The translations under genes were made by a program, and so were the position numbers. Shown here one piece after another: positions 30,530-41,411 of a DNA stretch of 64,000 bases. Positions within the stretch are counted from its first letter, which is position 1; each line of letters opens with the position of its first letter. Below the pieces are notes generated by a model. That model saw only the letters and a program-made list of their open reading frames with translations, did no database searches and was not told the origin of the DNA. This stretch comes from Mixta mediterraneensis. GTDB lineage: Bacteria > Pseudomonadota > Gammaproteobacteria > Enterobacterales > Enterobacteriaceae. The DNA lies in contig NZ_JACFXY010000005.1 in NCBI RefSeq assembly GCF_014946725.1, positions 186,001-250,000 of the forward strand. The letters run 5' to 3'.

Positions 30530-30616
30530 TGGTACCGAGGACGGGACTTGAACCCGTAAGCCCAATCGGGCACTACCACCTCAAGGTAGCGTGTCTACCA
30601 ATTCCACCACCTCGGC
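30530..30616 (-). tRNA. leuU: tRNA-Leu (anticodon GAG)
   Basis: 87-nt class II tRNA beginning GCCGAGGTGGTGGAATTGG and ending with encoded CCA. The anticodon loop CCTTGAGGT gives GAG, reading CTC/CTT. A long variable arm (GTGCCCGATTGGGCTTAC) fits leucine tRNA. It lies just downstream of secG as leuU does in E. coli. Confidence 0.97.
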
Positions 30617-30664
30617 ACTTTTCAGACCGCAACGTGAATCAGTTGCGTCGCAAGCATTGACGAA

Positions 30665-31000
30665 TTATTTTGGAATATCGTTACCCGGCGTTGCCGGTTG
30701 CGCTGGCTGTTCAGTCTGCTGAGACTGCGCTGGCGCTGAAAGATTTTCCCACTCGCTTCCTTTCGAAGTTTTATTGCTGTTCAGGTTACCGAGAACCAGG
30801 CTGATGATGAAGAACAATGCCGCCAGGATGCCAGTCATGCGGGTCATAAAGTTACCTGAACCCGTAGAACCAAACAACGTGCCGGATGCGCCTGCACCGA
30901 ATGAGGCTCCCATATCAGCGCCTTTGCCTTGCTGCAGCATGATCAAACCCACAAGGGCGATAGCCACAATAAGGAAAACAACTAAAAGAGCTTCGTACAT
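30665..31000 (-). CDS. secG: preprotein translocase subunit SecG
   Basis: Small inner-membrane subunit of SecYEG, 111 residues from ATG 31000 (MYEALLVVFLIVAIALVGL). Two transmembrane helices lie at about residues 2-22 and 54-73, joined by QQGKGADMGASFGAGAS. The C-terminal tail is Gln/Pro/Ala-rich. A start two codons upstream (31006) is possible. tRNA-Leu follows on the same strand. Confidence 0.97.
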   Translation of the reverse strand: MYEALLVVFLIVAIALVGLIMLQQGKGADMGASFGAGASGTLFGSTGSGNFMTRMTGILAALFFIISLVLGNLNSNKTSKGSEWENLSAPAQSQQTEQPAQPATPGNDIPK

Positions 31001-31178
31001 ATTCAACCTGTTCCTTGCACGATAATCGCACAGTTAAAGCTTCAACCAGTATTGATGGGACATCTCGTCATCGCCCATCAGAAGCGGGTGTGAATACTAA
31101 CCAAAGGCACAAACCTCTGCAAGTGCAATTTCCGCCATGCACGCCGTTTGCGGAAAAAAGCGCCACCCCGGTGATTTT

Positions 31179-31208
31179 ACAGGCGGTTCGATAAGCAGAA
31201 CCGCCTGT
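31179..31208 (-). terminator. stable hairpin downstream of glmM
   Basis: A perfect 11-bp inverted repeat (ACAGGCGGTTC and GAACCGCCTGT) lies immediately after the glmM stop. The minus-strand downstream sequence TAAAATC lacks a T-tract, so it may stabilise the mRNA end rather than terminate efficiently. Confidence 0.6.
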
Positions 31209-31215
31209 CATCCGC

Positions 31216-32550
31216 TTAAATAGCCTTCACCTGGTTAGCGATGCGATTAGCTAACTCAGTGACCTGCGACTCATTTTCACCTTCAACCATGACACGAATC
31301 AGCGGTTCAGTACCTGATTTACGTAACAAAACGCGGCCACGACCTGCCAGCGTTTTTTCAACTTCCGCAGTGACTTCTTTTACTGATTCGCTTTGTAGGG
31401 GATCGTGTTCGCCCGAAAAACGTACATTCACCAGCACCTGTGGCAGCATTTTCATACCGCTACACAAATCATGCAGGCTCATATGATTACGCACCATTGC
31501 AGTGAGCACTTGCAAACTTGCCACAATACCATCCCCGGTGGTGGTCTTATCCAGCAAAATAACATGGCCGGAGTTTTCTGCTCCCAGCCGCCAGCCTTTT
31601 TCCTGCATTTTTTCCAGGACGTAGCGGTCGCCAACTTTTGCCCTGATAAAGGGGATACCAAGCTGCTTAAGTGCCAGCTCCAGCCCCATATTACTCATCA
31701 GGGTGCCCACGACGCCGCCGCGCAGTTGGCCCTGACGCAATCCTTCACGCGCAATGATGTAGAGGATTTGATCGCCATCCACTTTTGCGCCCAGATGATC
31801 AACCATCATGATGCGGTCGCCATCACCGTCATAGGCTAAACCGATATCCGCTTTTTCAGCGAGTACGCGCTGCTGAAGCGTTTTCAGATCGGTTGCGCCG
31901 CATTCTTTGTTGATATTCATCCCATCGGGTTGTGTCGCGATAGCAATGACGGTCGCGCCTAATTCACGCAGTACATTCGGGGCGATGTGATAAGTGGCAC
32001 CATTTGCGCAATCCACCACAATTTTCAGGCCATTGAGGTTTAACTCACTCGGGAACGTACCTTTGCAAAATTCAATGTAGCGTCCGGCTGCATCGACGAT
32101 GCGGCTGGCGCGTCCCAGTGCAGCAGACTCCACACAGGTGATTGGCTTTTCCATTTCCAGTTCAATCGCTTCTTCCACCTTATCGGGCAATTTTGTGCCT
32201 TCGGAAGAGAAAAACTTGATGCCGTTATCGTCAAAAGGATTATGCGATGCAGAAATAACGATACCGGCCTCAGCGCGAAAGGTGCGCGTCAGGTAGGCAA
32301 TGGCTGGCGTCGGCATCGGGCCGGTAAAGGCTGCGGATAAGCCCGCTGCCGCCAGACCTGCTTCTAACGCCGATTCCAGCATATAACCAGAAATACGGGT
32401 ATCCTTGCCGATAATGATTTTTTTTGAGCCGTGACGTGCCAGAACTTTGCCCGCCGCCCAGCCCAGCTTCAGTACAAAGTCAGGCGTGATCGGCGTTTCA
32501 CCCACCTTGCCGCGAATACCATCTGTACCGAAATATTTACGATTGCTCAT
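31216..32550 (-). CDS. glmM: phosphoglucosamine mutase
   Basis: Interconverts glucosamine-6-P and glucosamine-1-P for UDP-GlcNAc synthesis; 444 residues (E. coli 445). The phosphoserine loop is in [15 protein letters not shown] (Ser about 102). DGDGDR metal-binding loop and [13 protein letters not shown] phosphate-binding loop are present. It lies 6 bases after folP, in operon with it. Confidence 0.98.
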   Translation of the reverse strand: MSNRKYFGTDGIRGKVGETPITPDFVLKLGWAAGKVLARHGSKKIIIGKDTRISGYMLESALEAGLAAAGLSAAFTGPMPTPAIAYLTRTFRAEAGIVISASHNPFDDNGIKFFSSEGTKLPDKVEEAIELEMEKPITCVESAALGRASRIVDAAGRYIEFCKGTFPSELNLNGLKIVVDCANGATYHIAPNVLRELGATVIAIATQPDGMNINKECGATDLKTLQQRVLAEKADIGLAYDGDGDRIMMVDHLGAKVDGDQILYIIAREGLRQGQLRGGVVGTLMSNMGLELALKQLGIPFIRAKVGDRYVLEKMQEKGWRLGAENSGHVILLDKTTTGDGIVASLQVLTAMVRNHMSLHDLCSGMKMLPQVLVNVRFSGEHDPLQSESVKEVTAEVEKTLAGRGRVLLRKSGTEPLIRVMVEGENESQVTELANRIANQVKAI

Positions 32551-32556
32551 ACCTGC

Positions 32557-33390
32557 TTATCCTTTTACTCTCCGTGTCGCTTCGACTACGCGCATCGCCT
32601 CGACCGTTTCTTTAACATCATGTACGCGAATGATTTGTGTGCCTTGCATTGCGGCAATGACTGCGCAAGTCAGGCTACCGGTTAAGCGTTGCGCGGGTCC
32701 GACATTCAATAACTGGCCAATCATCGATTTCCGCGACATACCGACTAGCAGCGGCAGACCAAAATGGTGGAAGTCGCTAAGGTGTGCCAGTAATTCATAG
32801 TTGTGGCTGAGATTTTTACCGAAACCAAAGCCTGGGTCGAGCAGCAGATTCTCTTTTTTGATACCCGCCGCTTCACAGCGTGCGATCTGGTTAGCGAAGT
32901 AAGCGTCCACTTCGCTTACAATATGGTGATATTCCGGTGCCTGCTGCATGGTACGTGGTTCTCCCTGCATATGCATCAGACAAACAGGCAAGCCAGTAGC
33001 GGCAGCGGCTTCAAGCGCACCCGGTTCAGTCAACGATCGAATATCATTAATGATGTGAGCGCCTACTCGTGCTGATTCGCGAATCACTTCCGCTTTTGAG
33101 GTATCCACTGAAATCCATACTTCAAAGCGCTGCGCGATGGCTTCCACCACCGGGATAACGCGCTCCAGCTCTTCCTCAACACTGACTTCATCGGCTCCAG
33201 GCCGCGTTGATTCTCCGCCGACATCAATAATGGTTGCGCCCGCATTCACCATTTCATTGGTATGTGTCAGTGCATCAACCAGGGCGTTATGTTTACCGCC
33301 ATCAGAAAAGGAATCCGGCGTGACGTTCAAAATACCCATCACATGGGGAAAGGATAAATCGAGATGGGAATCACGAGCGAACAGCTTCAT
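32557..33390 (-). CDS. folP: dihydropteroate synthase
   Basis: Joins p-aminobenzoate and the pterin pyrophosphate in folate synthesis; target of sulfonamides. 277 residues from ATG 33390 (MKLFARDSHLDLSFPHV); an upstream in-frame start at 33414 is not conserved. Signatures MGILNVTPDSFSDGG and DVGGESTRPGA are intact, as is DPGFGFGKN. Situated between ftsH and glmM. Confidence 0.97.
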   Translation of the reverse strand: MKLFARDSHLDLSFPHVMGILNVTPDSFSDGGKHNALVDALTHTNEMVNAGATIIDVGGESTRPGADEVSVEEELERVIPVVEAIAQRFEVWISVDTSKAEVIRESARVGAHIINDIRSLTEPGALEAAAATGLPVCLMHMQGEPRTMQQAPEYHHIVSEVDAYFANQIARCEAAGIKKENLLLDPGFGFGKNLSHNYELLAHLSDFHHFGLPLLVGMSRKSMIGQLLNVGPAQRLTGSLTCAVIAAMQGTQIIRVHDVKETVEAMRVVEATRRVKG

Positions 33391-33425
33391 GGCGAAAAAC
33401 TCCTTATGTATCAATTTCAGGATGT

Positions 33426-33452
33426 AAAAAACCCCGGACCAGCCGGGGTTTT
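33426..33452 (-). terminator. terminator between ftsH and folP
   Basis: On the minus strand AACCCCGG, loop CTGGT, CCGGGGTT plus six Ts form a canonical intrinsic terminator about 20 bases after the ftsH stop, on the folP side. Some read-through into folP is expected. Confidence 0.85.
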
Positions 33453-33470
33453 ATTTAACGAAGTCACGTC

Positions 33471-35399
33471 TTATTTGTCGAGCTGCTCTGACATGGTATT
33501 ACCAGGGTTAGGCGTGCGCGGTTCATCAACCGGACGTGGCGCCTTTGGCGTACCGCTGTTGTCAGAATTGTTACTGCCCGGATCTTCCCAGCCTGCTGGC
33601 GGGCGAACTTCACGACGCGCCATCAGATCATCAATCTGCGGTGCATCAATGGTTTCATACTTCATCAGCGCGTCTTTCATCGCATGAAGGATATCCATAT
33701 TTTCACCCAGAATCTGACGAGCACGCTGGTAGTTACTGTCGATCAGATGCTTAACTTCCTGATCGATAATACGCGCCGTTTCATCAGACATGTGTTTCGC
33801 TTTGGCAACTGAACGGCCGAGGAACACTTCACCATCTTCTTCCGCATACAGCAGCGGGCCTAGCTTTTCAGAAAAGCCCCACTGAGTGACCATATTACGC
33901 GCCAGGTTAGTCGCAACTTTAATGTCATTCGACGCGCCAGTCGAAACATGTTCAGCCCCGTAGATGATCTCTTCTGCCAAACGACCGCCATACAGCGTGG
34001 AGATCTGGCTTTCCAGTTTCTGGCGGCTGGCGCTGATAGCATCGCCTTCCGGCAGGAAGAAAGTCACACCTAATGCCCGACCGCGTGGAATAATTGTCAC
34101 TTTGTGAACCGGATCGTGTTCTGGTACCAGTCGGCCAATAATGGCATGGCCGGCTTCGTGGTACGCGGTCGATTCTTTCTGCGATTCAGTCATCACCATG
34201 GAGCGGCGTTCTGCACCCATCATGATCTTGTCTTTCGCTTTCTCGAACTCAACCATGGATACAACACGTTTATTAGAACGGGCAGCAAACAATGCCGCTT
34301 CATTCACCAGGTTCGCGAGATCCGCACCAGAGAAGCCTGGCGTACCACGCGCAATGATCGCAGCATCAATATCGGTTGCCAACGGTACGCGACGCATATG
34401 CACTTTCAGAATCTGCTCACGTCCACGTACGTCTGGCAAGCCAACCACAACCTGACGGTCAAAGCGGCCTGGACGCAGCAGCGCGGGGTCAAGCACATCA
34501 GGACGGTTAGTTGCCGCGATAACGATAATACCTTCGTTACCTTCGAAACCATCCATTTCAACCAGCATCTGGTTTAACGTCTGCTCACGTTCGTCGTGAC
34601 CACCGCCTAAACCGGCGCCACGCTGACGGCCCACCGCATCGATTTCATCGATAAAAATGATACAAGGCGCGGCTTTCTTCGCTTGTTCGAACATATCACG
34701 CACACGTGATGCGCCCACACCGACGAACATTTCGACGAAATCAGAACCAGAGATAGTAAAGAAAGGCACTTTTGCTTCACCGGCGATTGCTTTCGCCAGC
34801 AGGGTTTTACCGGTACCTGGCGGCCCCACCATCAGCACGCCTTTCGGAATTTTACCACCCAGTTTTTGGAAGCGGCTCGGCTCGCGCAGGTATTCAACCA
34901 GCTCGCCAACTTCTTCCTTCGCTTCGTCACATCCTGCAACGTCCGCAAACGTGGTTTTAATCTGGTCTTCCGTCAACATACGGGCTTTGCTCTTGCCGAA
35001 GGACATTGCGCCCTTGCCGCCGCCGCCCTGCATTTGCCGCATAAAGAAGATCCATACGCCAATCAGCAGCAGCATCGGGAACCATGAAATGAAGATGGAA
35101 GCCAACAGGCTTGGTTCTTCAGGCGGTTCGCCAACCACTTTGACGTTTTTGGTCAAGAGGTTATCGAGCAACTTGGGATCATTGACAGGAATGTAAGTGG
35201 TGTATTTATTACTGTCTTTTTTGATTACGTTAATTTCACGCCCGTTAATACGTGCCTCGCGGACCTGATCCTGGTTCACTTCCGACAGGAAGGTTGAATA
35301 ATCAACCCTTCGGCCATTCGACTCGCTGGGCCCAAAGCTCTGGAATACAGACATCAGCACGACCGCGATGACTAACCAGAGAATCAGGTTTTTCGCCAT
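33471..35399 (-). CDS. ftsH: ATP-dependent inner-membrane zinc protease FtsH
   Basis: AAA+ metalloprotease degrading LpxC, sigma-32 and misassembled membrane proteins; 642 residues from ATG 35399 ([17 protein letters not shown]). Two transmembrane helices flank a periplasmic domain (about 5-22 and 98-118). Walker [17 protein letters not shown], Walker [13 protein letters not shown], second region of homology [12 protein letters not shown], and zinc site HEAGH (about 415). The C-terminal tail is Pro/Asn-rich. rlmE precedes it in the same operon. Confidence 0.98.
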   Translation of the reverse strand: MAKNLILWLVIAVVLMSVFQSFGPSESNGRRVDYSTFLSEVNQDQVREARINGREINVIKKDSNKYTTYIPVNDPKLLDNLLTKNVKVVGEPPEEPSLLASIFISWFPMLLLIGVWIFFMRQMQGGGGKGAMSFGKSKARMLTEDQIKTTFADVAGCDEAKEEVGELVEYLREPSRFQKLGGKIPKGVLMVGPPGTGKTLLAKAIAGEAKVPFFTISGSDFVEMFVGVGASRVRDMFEQAKKAAPCIIFIDEIDAVGRQRGAGLGGGHDEREQTLNQMLVEMDGFEGNEGIIVIAATNRPDVLDPALLRPGRFDRQVVVGLPDVRGREQILKVHMRRVPLATDIDAAIIARGTPGFSGADLANLVNEAALFAARSNKRVVSMVEFEKAKDKIMMGAERRSMVMTESQKESTAYHEAGHAIIGRLVPEHDPVHKVTIIPRGRALGVTFFLPEGDAISASRQKLESQISTLYGGRLAEEIIYGAEHVSTGASNDIKVATNLARNMVTQWGFSEKLGPLLYAEEDGEVFLGRSVAKAKHMSDETARIIDQEVKHLIDSNYQRARQILGENMDILHAMKDALMKYETIDAPQIDDLMARREVRPPAGWEDPGSNNSDNSGTPKAPRPVDEPRTPNPGNTMSEQLDK

Positions 35400-35512
35400 G
35401 TCACTCAAGGGATTAACCTCATATTACAACGGTGTTAACAGATAGCGTAGGGTACTATATATCCTTCATACATGGAATCGCAGCGATCCAGCCTGCTTCT
35501 CCAGCAATTGGG

Positions 35513-36142
35513 TTATAGTTTGCGCCCAGTCGCCACAATATACACTTCACGCGAACGTGAACGTGAAGCGTCCGGCTTCCGAATTTTCACTTTCGTAAAA
35601 AGGGAGCGAATTTCCCGTAGGTATTCATCGAAGCCATCTCCCTGAAACACTTTAACTACAAAGCTACCGCCGGAGGCCAGAATATCCCGACTCATTTCCA
35701 ACGCCAGCTCCACTAAATACATCGACCGGGGAATATCTACGGCAGGTGTACCACTCATATTCGGCGCCATATCAGACATGACAACCTGGACTTTTTGGTC
35801 GCCAACGCGCTCAAGCAGCGCCTTGATGACCGATTCTTCACGAAAATCGCCCTGAAGGAAATCAACACCTACGATCGGATCCATCGGTAGAATATCACAA
35901 GCGATAACCCGACCTTTTGCGCCTATCTGCTGTACAGCATATTGCGACCAGCCGCCGGGTGCAGCGCCCAGATCTACCACGGTCATACCGGGTTTGAAAA
36001 GCTTGTCACCCTGCTGTATTTCCTCAAGTTTAAACCAGGCGCGCGAGCGCAACCCTTTTTTCTGTGCCTGAAGCACATATTTATCGCTAAAGTGTTCCTG
36101 GAGCCAGCGACTGGAACTGGCTGAACGCTTTTTACCCGTCAT
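35513..36142 (-). CDS. rlmE: 23S rRNA 2'-O-methyltransferase (U2552)
   Basis: FtsJ/RrmJ heat-shock methyltransferase, 209 residues from ATG 36142 ([18 protein letters not shown]), identical in length to E. coli. SAM motif [15 protein letters not shown], catalytic Asp in [12 protein letters not shown], Lys in [16 protein letters not shown], Glu in SREVYIVA. An upstream in-frame start (36184) lacks support. Divergent from yhbY. Confidence 0.98.
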   Translation of the reverse strand: MTGKKRSASSSRWLQEHFSDKYVLQAQKKGLRSRAWFKLEEIQQGDKLFKPGMTVVDLGAAPGGWSQYAVQQIGAKGRVIACDILPMDPIVGVDFLQGDFREESVIKALLERVGDQKVQVVMSDMAPNMSGTPAVDIPRSMYLVELALEMSRDILASGGSFVVKVFQGDGFDEYLREIRSLFTKVKIRKPDASRSRSREVYIVATGRKL

Positions 36143-36269
36143 AATTTTTCCAACTAAATCGTCATCGTAGCGATAAACCTGCACGCAATGGGTTGCGTCG
36201 ATTTGGCGATATACCCGAGATGGCGGTAGAATGAACCGTTTTCAATCCCTGAGTAAGTAAAAAAATACG

Positions 36270-36563
36270 ATGAATCTAAGTACCAATCAAAAACAGCACC
36301 TGAAAGGTCTTGCCCATCCGCTTAAGCCGGTCGTAATGATCGGTGGAAACGGCCTGACCGAAGGCGTGCTGGCCGAGATCGAATACGCCCTGGGGCATCA
36401 CGAATTGATTAAGGTGAAAATCGCCTCGGAAGATCGTGAAACCAGGCAGCTGATCGTTGAGGCCATCGTGCGTGAAACCGGCGCCAACAATGTCCAGGTG
36501 ATCGGCAAAACGCTGGTGCTGTATCGCCCTTCTAAAGAGAGCAAAATTTCTCTGCCACGTTAA
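36270..36563 (+). CDS. yhbY: CRM-domain ribosome-associated RNA-binding protein YhbY
   Basis: 97 residues, same as E. coli, one CRM domain. It begins MNLSTNQKQHLKGLAHPLKP; the GNGLTEGVLAEIEYALGHHELIKVK segment carries the conserved GxxG-type loop. It associates with pre-50S particles in E. coli. Divergent from rlmE, convergent with greA, with a shared terminator between. Confidence 0.96.
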   Translation: MNLSTNQKQHLKGLAHPLKPVVMIGGNGLTEGVLAEIEYALGHHELIKVKIASEDRETRQLIVEAIVRETGANNVQVIGKTLVLYRPSKESKISLPR

Positions 36564-36598
36564 CCGGGCAAAGAAAGTGCCATGCTCTCACAGTGGGT

Positions 36599-36622
36599 AA
36601 AAGGCCGCAGCGCGGCCTTTTT
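36599..36622. terminator. bidirectional terminator between yhbY and greA
   Basis: AAAAGGCCGC, loop, GCGGCCTTTTT forms a strong stem flanked by A- and T-tracts, able to end both convergent transcripts. Confidence 0.88.
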
Positions 36623-36669
36623 CCTTTCTTTACATTGTGCTTCAAGGCATTTCAAAGCGTAGCAATAAC

Positions 36670-37146
36670 TTAAAGGTATTCCACCTTTAGGATCTCATAT
36701 TCCACATCGCCGCCCGGTGTTTTGATGATGGCCACTTCATCAACATCTTTACCTACCAACCCGCGCGCCATAGGAGAATTCACCGAAATCAGATTTTGTT
36801 TAAAATCCGCTTCGTCGTCACCCACGATGCGATAAGTCGACTCTTCGTCGGTATCAAGGTTCAATACGCTAACCGTCGCACCAAAAATGACGCGCCCGGT
36901 TTTTGGCATTTGCGTCACATCGATAATCTGTGCATTGGAGAGTTTGGCTTCAATCTCCTGAATGCGGCCTTCACAAAAACCCTGTTCTTCACGCGCAGCA
37001 TGATACTCCGCATTCTCTTTTAAATCGCCATGCTCGCGGGCTTCAGCGATAGAGGCAATAATGCGCGGACGCTTCACGGTTTTCAGCTCGTTCAGCTCTT
37101 CGCGCAACCTTTCAGCGCCTCTTAACGTCATCGGAATCTGATTCAT
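36670..37146 (-). CDS. greA: transcript cleavage factor GreA
   Basis: Stimulates RNA-polymerase cleavage of backtracked RNA; 158 residues as in E. coli. The coiled-coil finger (about 1-75) carries the acidic tip pair Asp41/Glu44 region in [18 protein letters not shown]. The globular FKBP-like domain ends [11 protein letters not shown]. Divergent from dacB; a hairpin in its leader is listed separately. Confidence 0.97.
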   Translation of the reverse strand: MNQIPMTLRGAERLREELNELKTVKRPRIIASIAEAREHGDLKENAEYHAAREEQGFCEGRIQEIEAKLSNAQIIDVTQMPKTGRVIFGATVSVLNLDTDEESTYRIVGDDEADFKQNLISVNSPMARGLVGKDVDEVAIIKTPGGDVEYEILKVEYL

Positions 37147-37250
37147 TTAAGCTCCTCGTCTTCTTTCCTGTTTAACGGTGTCATCCTGACCGGTGACTGC
37201 AGAAAAAAGCGTTCTGCGGCGCGTTACCCCGTTTTGCAAATAAAAGAATC

Positions 37251-37276
37251 CTGGCCCAGAAAAGGTTCCGGGCCAG
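37251..37276 (-). promoter_or_regulatory. hairpin in the greA leader
   Basis: CTGGCCC at 37251-37257 and GGGCCAG at 37270-37276 form a perfect 7-bp stem, 105-130 bases upstream of greA. On the minus strand it is followed by GATTCTTTTATTT. E. coli greA has a leader whose terminators produce the GraL RNAs; this may be the counterpart, although it could also lie in the greA/dacB promoter. Confidence 0.4.
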
Positions 37277-37394
37277 AAAAAGGTTTTGCAATTTGATACT
37301 CATTTTAACCCAGAGTTCCCTGCGGGTCATCGTTTACTTTCCACCGCCCAGGGACGTAGTATTGACGGCCTCATATGCCAGTTACCGCGAGATT

Positions 37395-38828
37395 ATGCGA
37401 TTTTTACGACTTGTTACCGGATTAACCTGTGCATTTATGCTGCAGGCCCAGGCCGCCCCCGTAGATGAATACATGAAGGTCCTGCCCGACGGCGCTAATT
37501 TAGCGCTACTGGTGCAGAAGGTAGGCGCATCCGCCCCGCTCATTGATTATCACGGCAAGCAGATGGCGCTGCCCGCCAGTACGATGAAAGTAATCACCGC
37601 ACTGGCGGCATTACTGGAACTGGGAGGAGATTACCGCTTTCAAACCACGTTTGAAACGAAAGGCGCGCTGGTTGATGGCACGCTGAACGGTGATTTGGTG
37701 GCACGCTTTGCAGGGGATCCAACCCTGAGCCGTCAGGATCTGCGCAATATGGTCGCCGCGTTAAAAAAGCAGGGCGTGACGCACATTAAAGGCAACCTGG
37801 TGATCGACACCTCGGTATTTGCCAGTCATGACATGGCGCCCGGCTGGCCATGGAATGACCTTACCCAATGCTTTAGCGCCCCGCCGGGAGCGGCAATAGT
37901 AGATAAAAACTGTTTCTCGGTTTCACTGTATAGCGCCGATACGCCAGGGGAAAACGCCTTTGTCCGTATAGCCTCTTACTATCCGGCGCATATGTTAAGC
38001 CAGGTGCGTACCATTGGTCGTAACAGCGGCGAGGGGCAGTACTGCGAACTGGATGTCGTGCCGGGCGAGTTAAACCGCTACACCTTAACCGGCTGTATGC
38101 GTCAGCGCGCTGACCCCTTGCCCCTGGCCTTCGCCGTTCAGGATGGTGCCGCCTGGGCGGGAGAGATCTTAAAATCTGAACTTCAGGCAGCAGACATCGA
38201 TTACAGCGGCCATTTAGTGCGCCAGACGCAAGCAACCCCCCCCGCCACGGTGCTGGCGTCAACGCAGTCTGCGCCACTGCATACGCTGTTACATAAAATG
38301 TTGAAGAAATCAGACAATATGATCGCCGACACCGTGTTCCGTACGATTGGTCATCATTACTTCAACGTGCCCGGTACTTTCCGTGCAGGTTCAGATGCGG
38401 TACGTCGTATTCTGAAACAGAAAGCGGATATTGATATGGGCAACAGTATCCAGGTTGATGGTTCCGGCTTATCGCGCCACGATTTGGTTTCGCCGGACAC
38501 CATGATGCAGGTGCTGCAATATATTGCTAAAAACGACAGCACGCTGGATTATATTTCGATGCTGCCGCTGGCGGGTTATGACGGTACGTTGCAATATCGT
38601 GGCGGATTGCATGAAGCCGGGCTGGATGGCAAGGTTTCGGCAAAAACCGGTTCGCTGCAGGGCGTGTATAACCTGGCCGGCTTTATGACAACATCAAGCG
38701 GGGCGCGGGTCGCTTTCGTTCAGTTCTTATCGGGTTACGCGGTTCCACCGGAAGATCAGCGACAACGACGCATTCCGCTGGTACGTTTCGAAAGCAGGCT
38801 TTATAGCGATATAAATAAGAATAACTGA
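37395..38828 (+). CDS. dacB: D-alanyl-D-alanine carboxypeptidase/endopeptidase PBP4
   Basis: Periplasmic class C penicillin-binding protein, 477 residues from ATG 37395, the E. coli length; an in-frame upstream start at 37293 has no signal peptide logic. Signal peptide MRFLRLVTGLTCAFMLQAQA. Catalytic Ser62 in PASTMK (SxxK), SDN in LKKSDNMIAD, KTG in VSAKTGSLQG. The domain II/III inserts typical of PBP4 are present, e.g. CFSAPPGAAIVDKNCFSV. Followed directly by a terminator and the enterobactin locus, where E. coli has cgtA on the far side. Confidence 0.97.
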   Translation: MRFLRLVTGLTCAFMLQAQAAPVDEYMKVLPDGANLALLVQKVGASAPLIDYHGKQMALPASTMKVITALAALLELGGDYRFQTTFETKGALVDGTLNGDLVARFAGDPTLSRQDLRNMVAALKKQGVTHIKGNLVIDTSVFASHDMAPGWPWNDLTQCFSAPPGAAIVDKNCFSVSLYSADTPGENAFVRIASYYPAHMLSQVRTIGRNSGEGQYCELDVVPGELNRYTLTGCMRQRADPLPLAFAVQDGAAWAGEILKSELQAADIDYSGHLVRQTQATPPATVLASTQSAPLHTLLHKMLKKSDNMIADTVFRTIGHHYFNVPGTFRAGSDAVRRILKQKADIDMGNSIQVDGSGLSRHDLVSPDTMMQVLQYIAKNDSTLDYISMLPLAGYDGTLQYRGGLHEAGLDGKVSAKTGSLQGVYNLAGFMTTSSGARVAFVQFLSGYAVPPEDQRQRRIPLVRFESRLYSDINKNN

Positions 38829-38841
38829 GAGAAATAAAAAT

Positions 38842-38875
38842 AACGCAGCGGACTTGTTAGCCGCTGCGTTTTTTT
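38842..38875. terminator. terminator between dacB and fepA
   Basis: AACGCAGCGG and CCGCTGCGTT form a perfect 10-bp stem around a 9-base loop, followed by seven Ts on the plus strand and preceded by an A-rich stretch that serves the convergent fepA. Confidence 0.9.
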
Positions 38876-38880
38876 GCTGC

Positions 38881-41148
38881 TTAGAAGTGCGTATTCACAC
38901 TCATGTAGTACGTTCGTCCCGCGTCGTTATAAGTGTTGGCACCTGCGCCATACATATACGCCCCGGTGGTTGCGTTACCGGTCGTCTGCGCATTGCCTTC
39001 GCGGAAATGGCGCTTATCGAACAGATTATCAATACCGACCGTAACGCTGGCATATTTATTGATGTCATAGGTTCCACTCATACCCACGACAGAGTAAGGA
39101 CTAACTTCGTCTTTTTCGCTGCCGGTGACCGCCTCCCCTTTGTAGTTATATTTTTTCGGTGTCTGTGTGCCGTACCACGTCAGCGTCGTTTGCAGCGACA
39201 GATCCTGCGTTGCCTGCCAGCTCAGTGAAGAGTTCAGCGTATATTCCGGGATAATCGACAAACGATCGCCGGTTTCCTTGTTCTTACTCTGCAGCATCTA
39301 GGTGATGTTATTGTTCCATTTCACCGTATCGGAGAAAGGAATATTCAATGTGCCTTCCAGACCCTCAACCACCGCTTTCGGTACGTTTTCCCACTTATAG
39401 ACATCGGTAGTGCCAGTGCTCGACGTTCCTTCAGGCAAATAACCTGCTTCGATTTTGTTGCGATAGTCGTTACGGAACCAGGTGACACCAGCCTGATAGC
39501 CTTCGTGTTTCCACTCCAGCCCAATTTCTTTGTTAATACTGGTTTCGGCTTTCAGGTCGTCGTTACCTATCAGGTAGCAGGCCCCTGCGCTGGCGGCACA
39601 TCCCTGACCACGGCTATAAAGCACGTAGTTAGGGTTGGTTTGATACAGGCTGGGCGCTTTATAAGCGCGCGCAATACCGAGCTTCAGCGTAAAGTCGTCG
39701 CCTAAACCCTGTGACAGGTTCAGCGACGGACTCCAGTTATTGCCGACAATCGAGTGATGATCAAAGCGCAACGCTGGCGTCAGCATGGTGCTGTCGGTGA
39801 CTTCCATGTTGTCTTCTGCAAACAGCGAAAAGATTTCAGCCTGTGAATAAGGACTACGCGTGCCGCTGGTTAAGCCTTCAATATTGCCACCCGCCAGTGA
39901 CTGGCTATTTGAAGAGCTGTCCTTCATACGCTGCTGGTTCCATTCCGTGCCGATGGTCGCGGTTTGATTGAATACCAGCTCAAACGGCACACTCACTTCG
40001 CTGTGCAGCAAAACATCATCCAGCTGGATAGTCGTGAATCCATCATCAGAGAAGATGCCTTCCGTTCCGCCCGCCAGACCTTCATTCATGCGTGAATTAC
40101 GGGTGTTTTCATACTGCGCATAAGTGCGGGTGCTGATACCGTTATCCCATGCGCCTGTCCAGGTCACCGCAAAGTTTTGACGATACAAACGGTTAGTCTC
40201 ATCACCATATTTGCTCTGCACTAATGCGCTGGTGTTGGTGTTTTGGGTATCGCCGGCATACAGATTGCCCTGACGGCTGTAACCCGCTTCAAACTCCAGG
40301 GCCTGCATCGGCGCAAAAGCCCAGCGCAGCAGCGCATTAATATCTTTATTGATTACCCCTTCACGGCCCGCCGGAACGGTTGTGGCATACGTTCCGGTGC
40401 GCAGCGACTGATGTCCTTCATTAATGAATCGCGCATCAGCCTGCGTTTTCGCTAATCCGCCATACAAGCGAAAGCTGAAGTCATCGCCCAGTGGGCCTGA
40501 CAAGCTGAAGTTGGTGCGTTTGGTTGAGCCCTCTTCCTTGTGCGCTGGCGCGTTAAAATAGGTATTCCATGAACCGTGCCATTCGTTGGTATCTTTCTTC
40601 GTGATGATATTTACCACCCCGCCCGCAGCGCCATTACCGTAACGCGCCGCCGCCGGTCCACGTATAACTTCTATACGGTCGATCATTTCCGGTGGTACCC
40701 AACTGGTATCCCCCCGCGTATCACGCTCGCCACGCCAGCCAAGGCGCACCGAATTGCGGCTGGTCACCGGCAGACCATCTATCAGAATCAGGGTATTTTC
40801 CGGTCCCATACCGCGAATATCAATTTGACGGTTGTTACCACGCTGGCCGCTGGTCGAATTTCCGGTGAGGTTTACCCCCGGCATGGTGCGAATGATTTCA
40901 GAGACATCACGTGCTGGTGGACGTTTTTTGATTTCGTCAGAAGTAATAGTAGAAACGCCTGGTGCCTGCAGCGTTTGTTCTGCTGCGTTAACTACCATGG
41001 TTCCACCGTCAGCCTCAACGGTGTCAGTTGTATCGCTGGAATTTGTTGATTCGGTCGTTGTTTCCGTGGCGGTTGCTGCGGGAATAAAAGACGCGGCCAG
41101 ACCGAGTTCAAGCAGAATGGCTAATGAAAGCCGTGATAATTTTTTCAT
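38881..41148 (-). pseudogene. fepA: ferric enterobactin receptor FepA, interrupted by an amber codon
   Basis: TonB-dependent outer-membrane receptor, about 755 codons (E. coli 746). Signal peptide MKKLSRLSLAILLELGLAAS; plug domain with TITSDEIKKRPPARDVSEII and GGVVNIITKK; beta-barrel ending in YYMSVNTHF. Translation stops at codon 617: TAG at 39300-39298, directly before ATG CTG CAG. E. coli FepA has Trp at this place (NNNITWML-type context), so TGG became TAG. The rest of the frame, including the terminal Phe needed for outer-membrane insertion, continues intact for 138 codons. The truncated product lacks the last barrel strands and should be non-functional unless an amber suppressor reads through. 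Divergent from fes with a Fur box between. entD, next to fepA in E. coli, is absent. Confidence 0.93.
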
Positions 41149-41337
41149 TTTATTTGTTCCTGGATTGCCAGCAGCATTATAACCACTGGCGCGCCGGTGA
41201 AAGGTGATTTACCTTGCCTGCTACGCATTCCAGATCTGACCGGGCCGTCCTGTGGAGAACATCGTCTCTTTATTAAAGCCGATGCGGTAGACGGAACGCG
41301 CGCGCTCCCCATAGAGCGGAAACACCCTATTGCAAAT

Positions 41338-41356
41338 GCAAATAATTATCAATAGT
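41338..41356. promoter_or_regulatory. candidate Fur box, fepA-fes divergent region
   Basis: GCAAATAATTATCAATAGT matches the 19-base Fur consensus GATAATGATAATCATTATC at 12 positions. It lies about 55 bases before the probable fes start. Fur-Fe(II) represses this divergent promoter pair in E. coli. Confidence 0.6.
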
Positions 41357-41411
41357 ATTATTTATAACATTCTTGCAAGTAACAATGCGCAGTAATCGGC
41401 TGATGGTATGT

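Noticed and set aside
39295..39300. Separate gene starting at the ATG right after the fepA stop
   Set aside because: The 138 codons are only the last FepA barrel strands, with no ribosome-binding site and no signal peptide.
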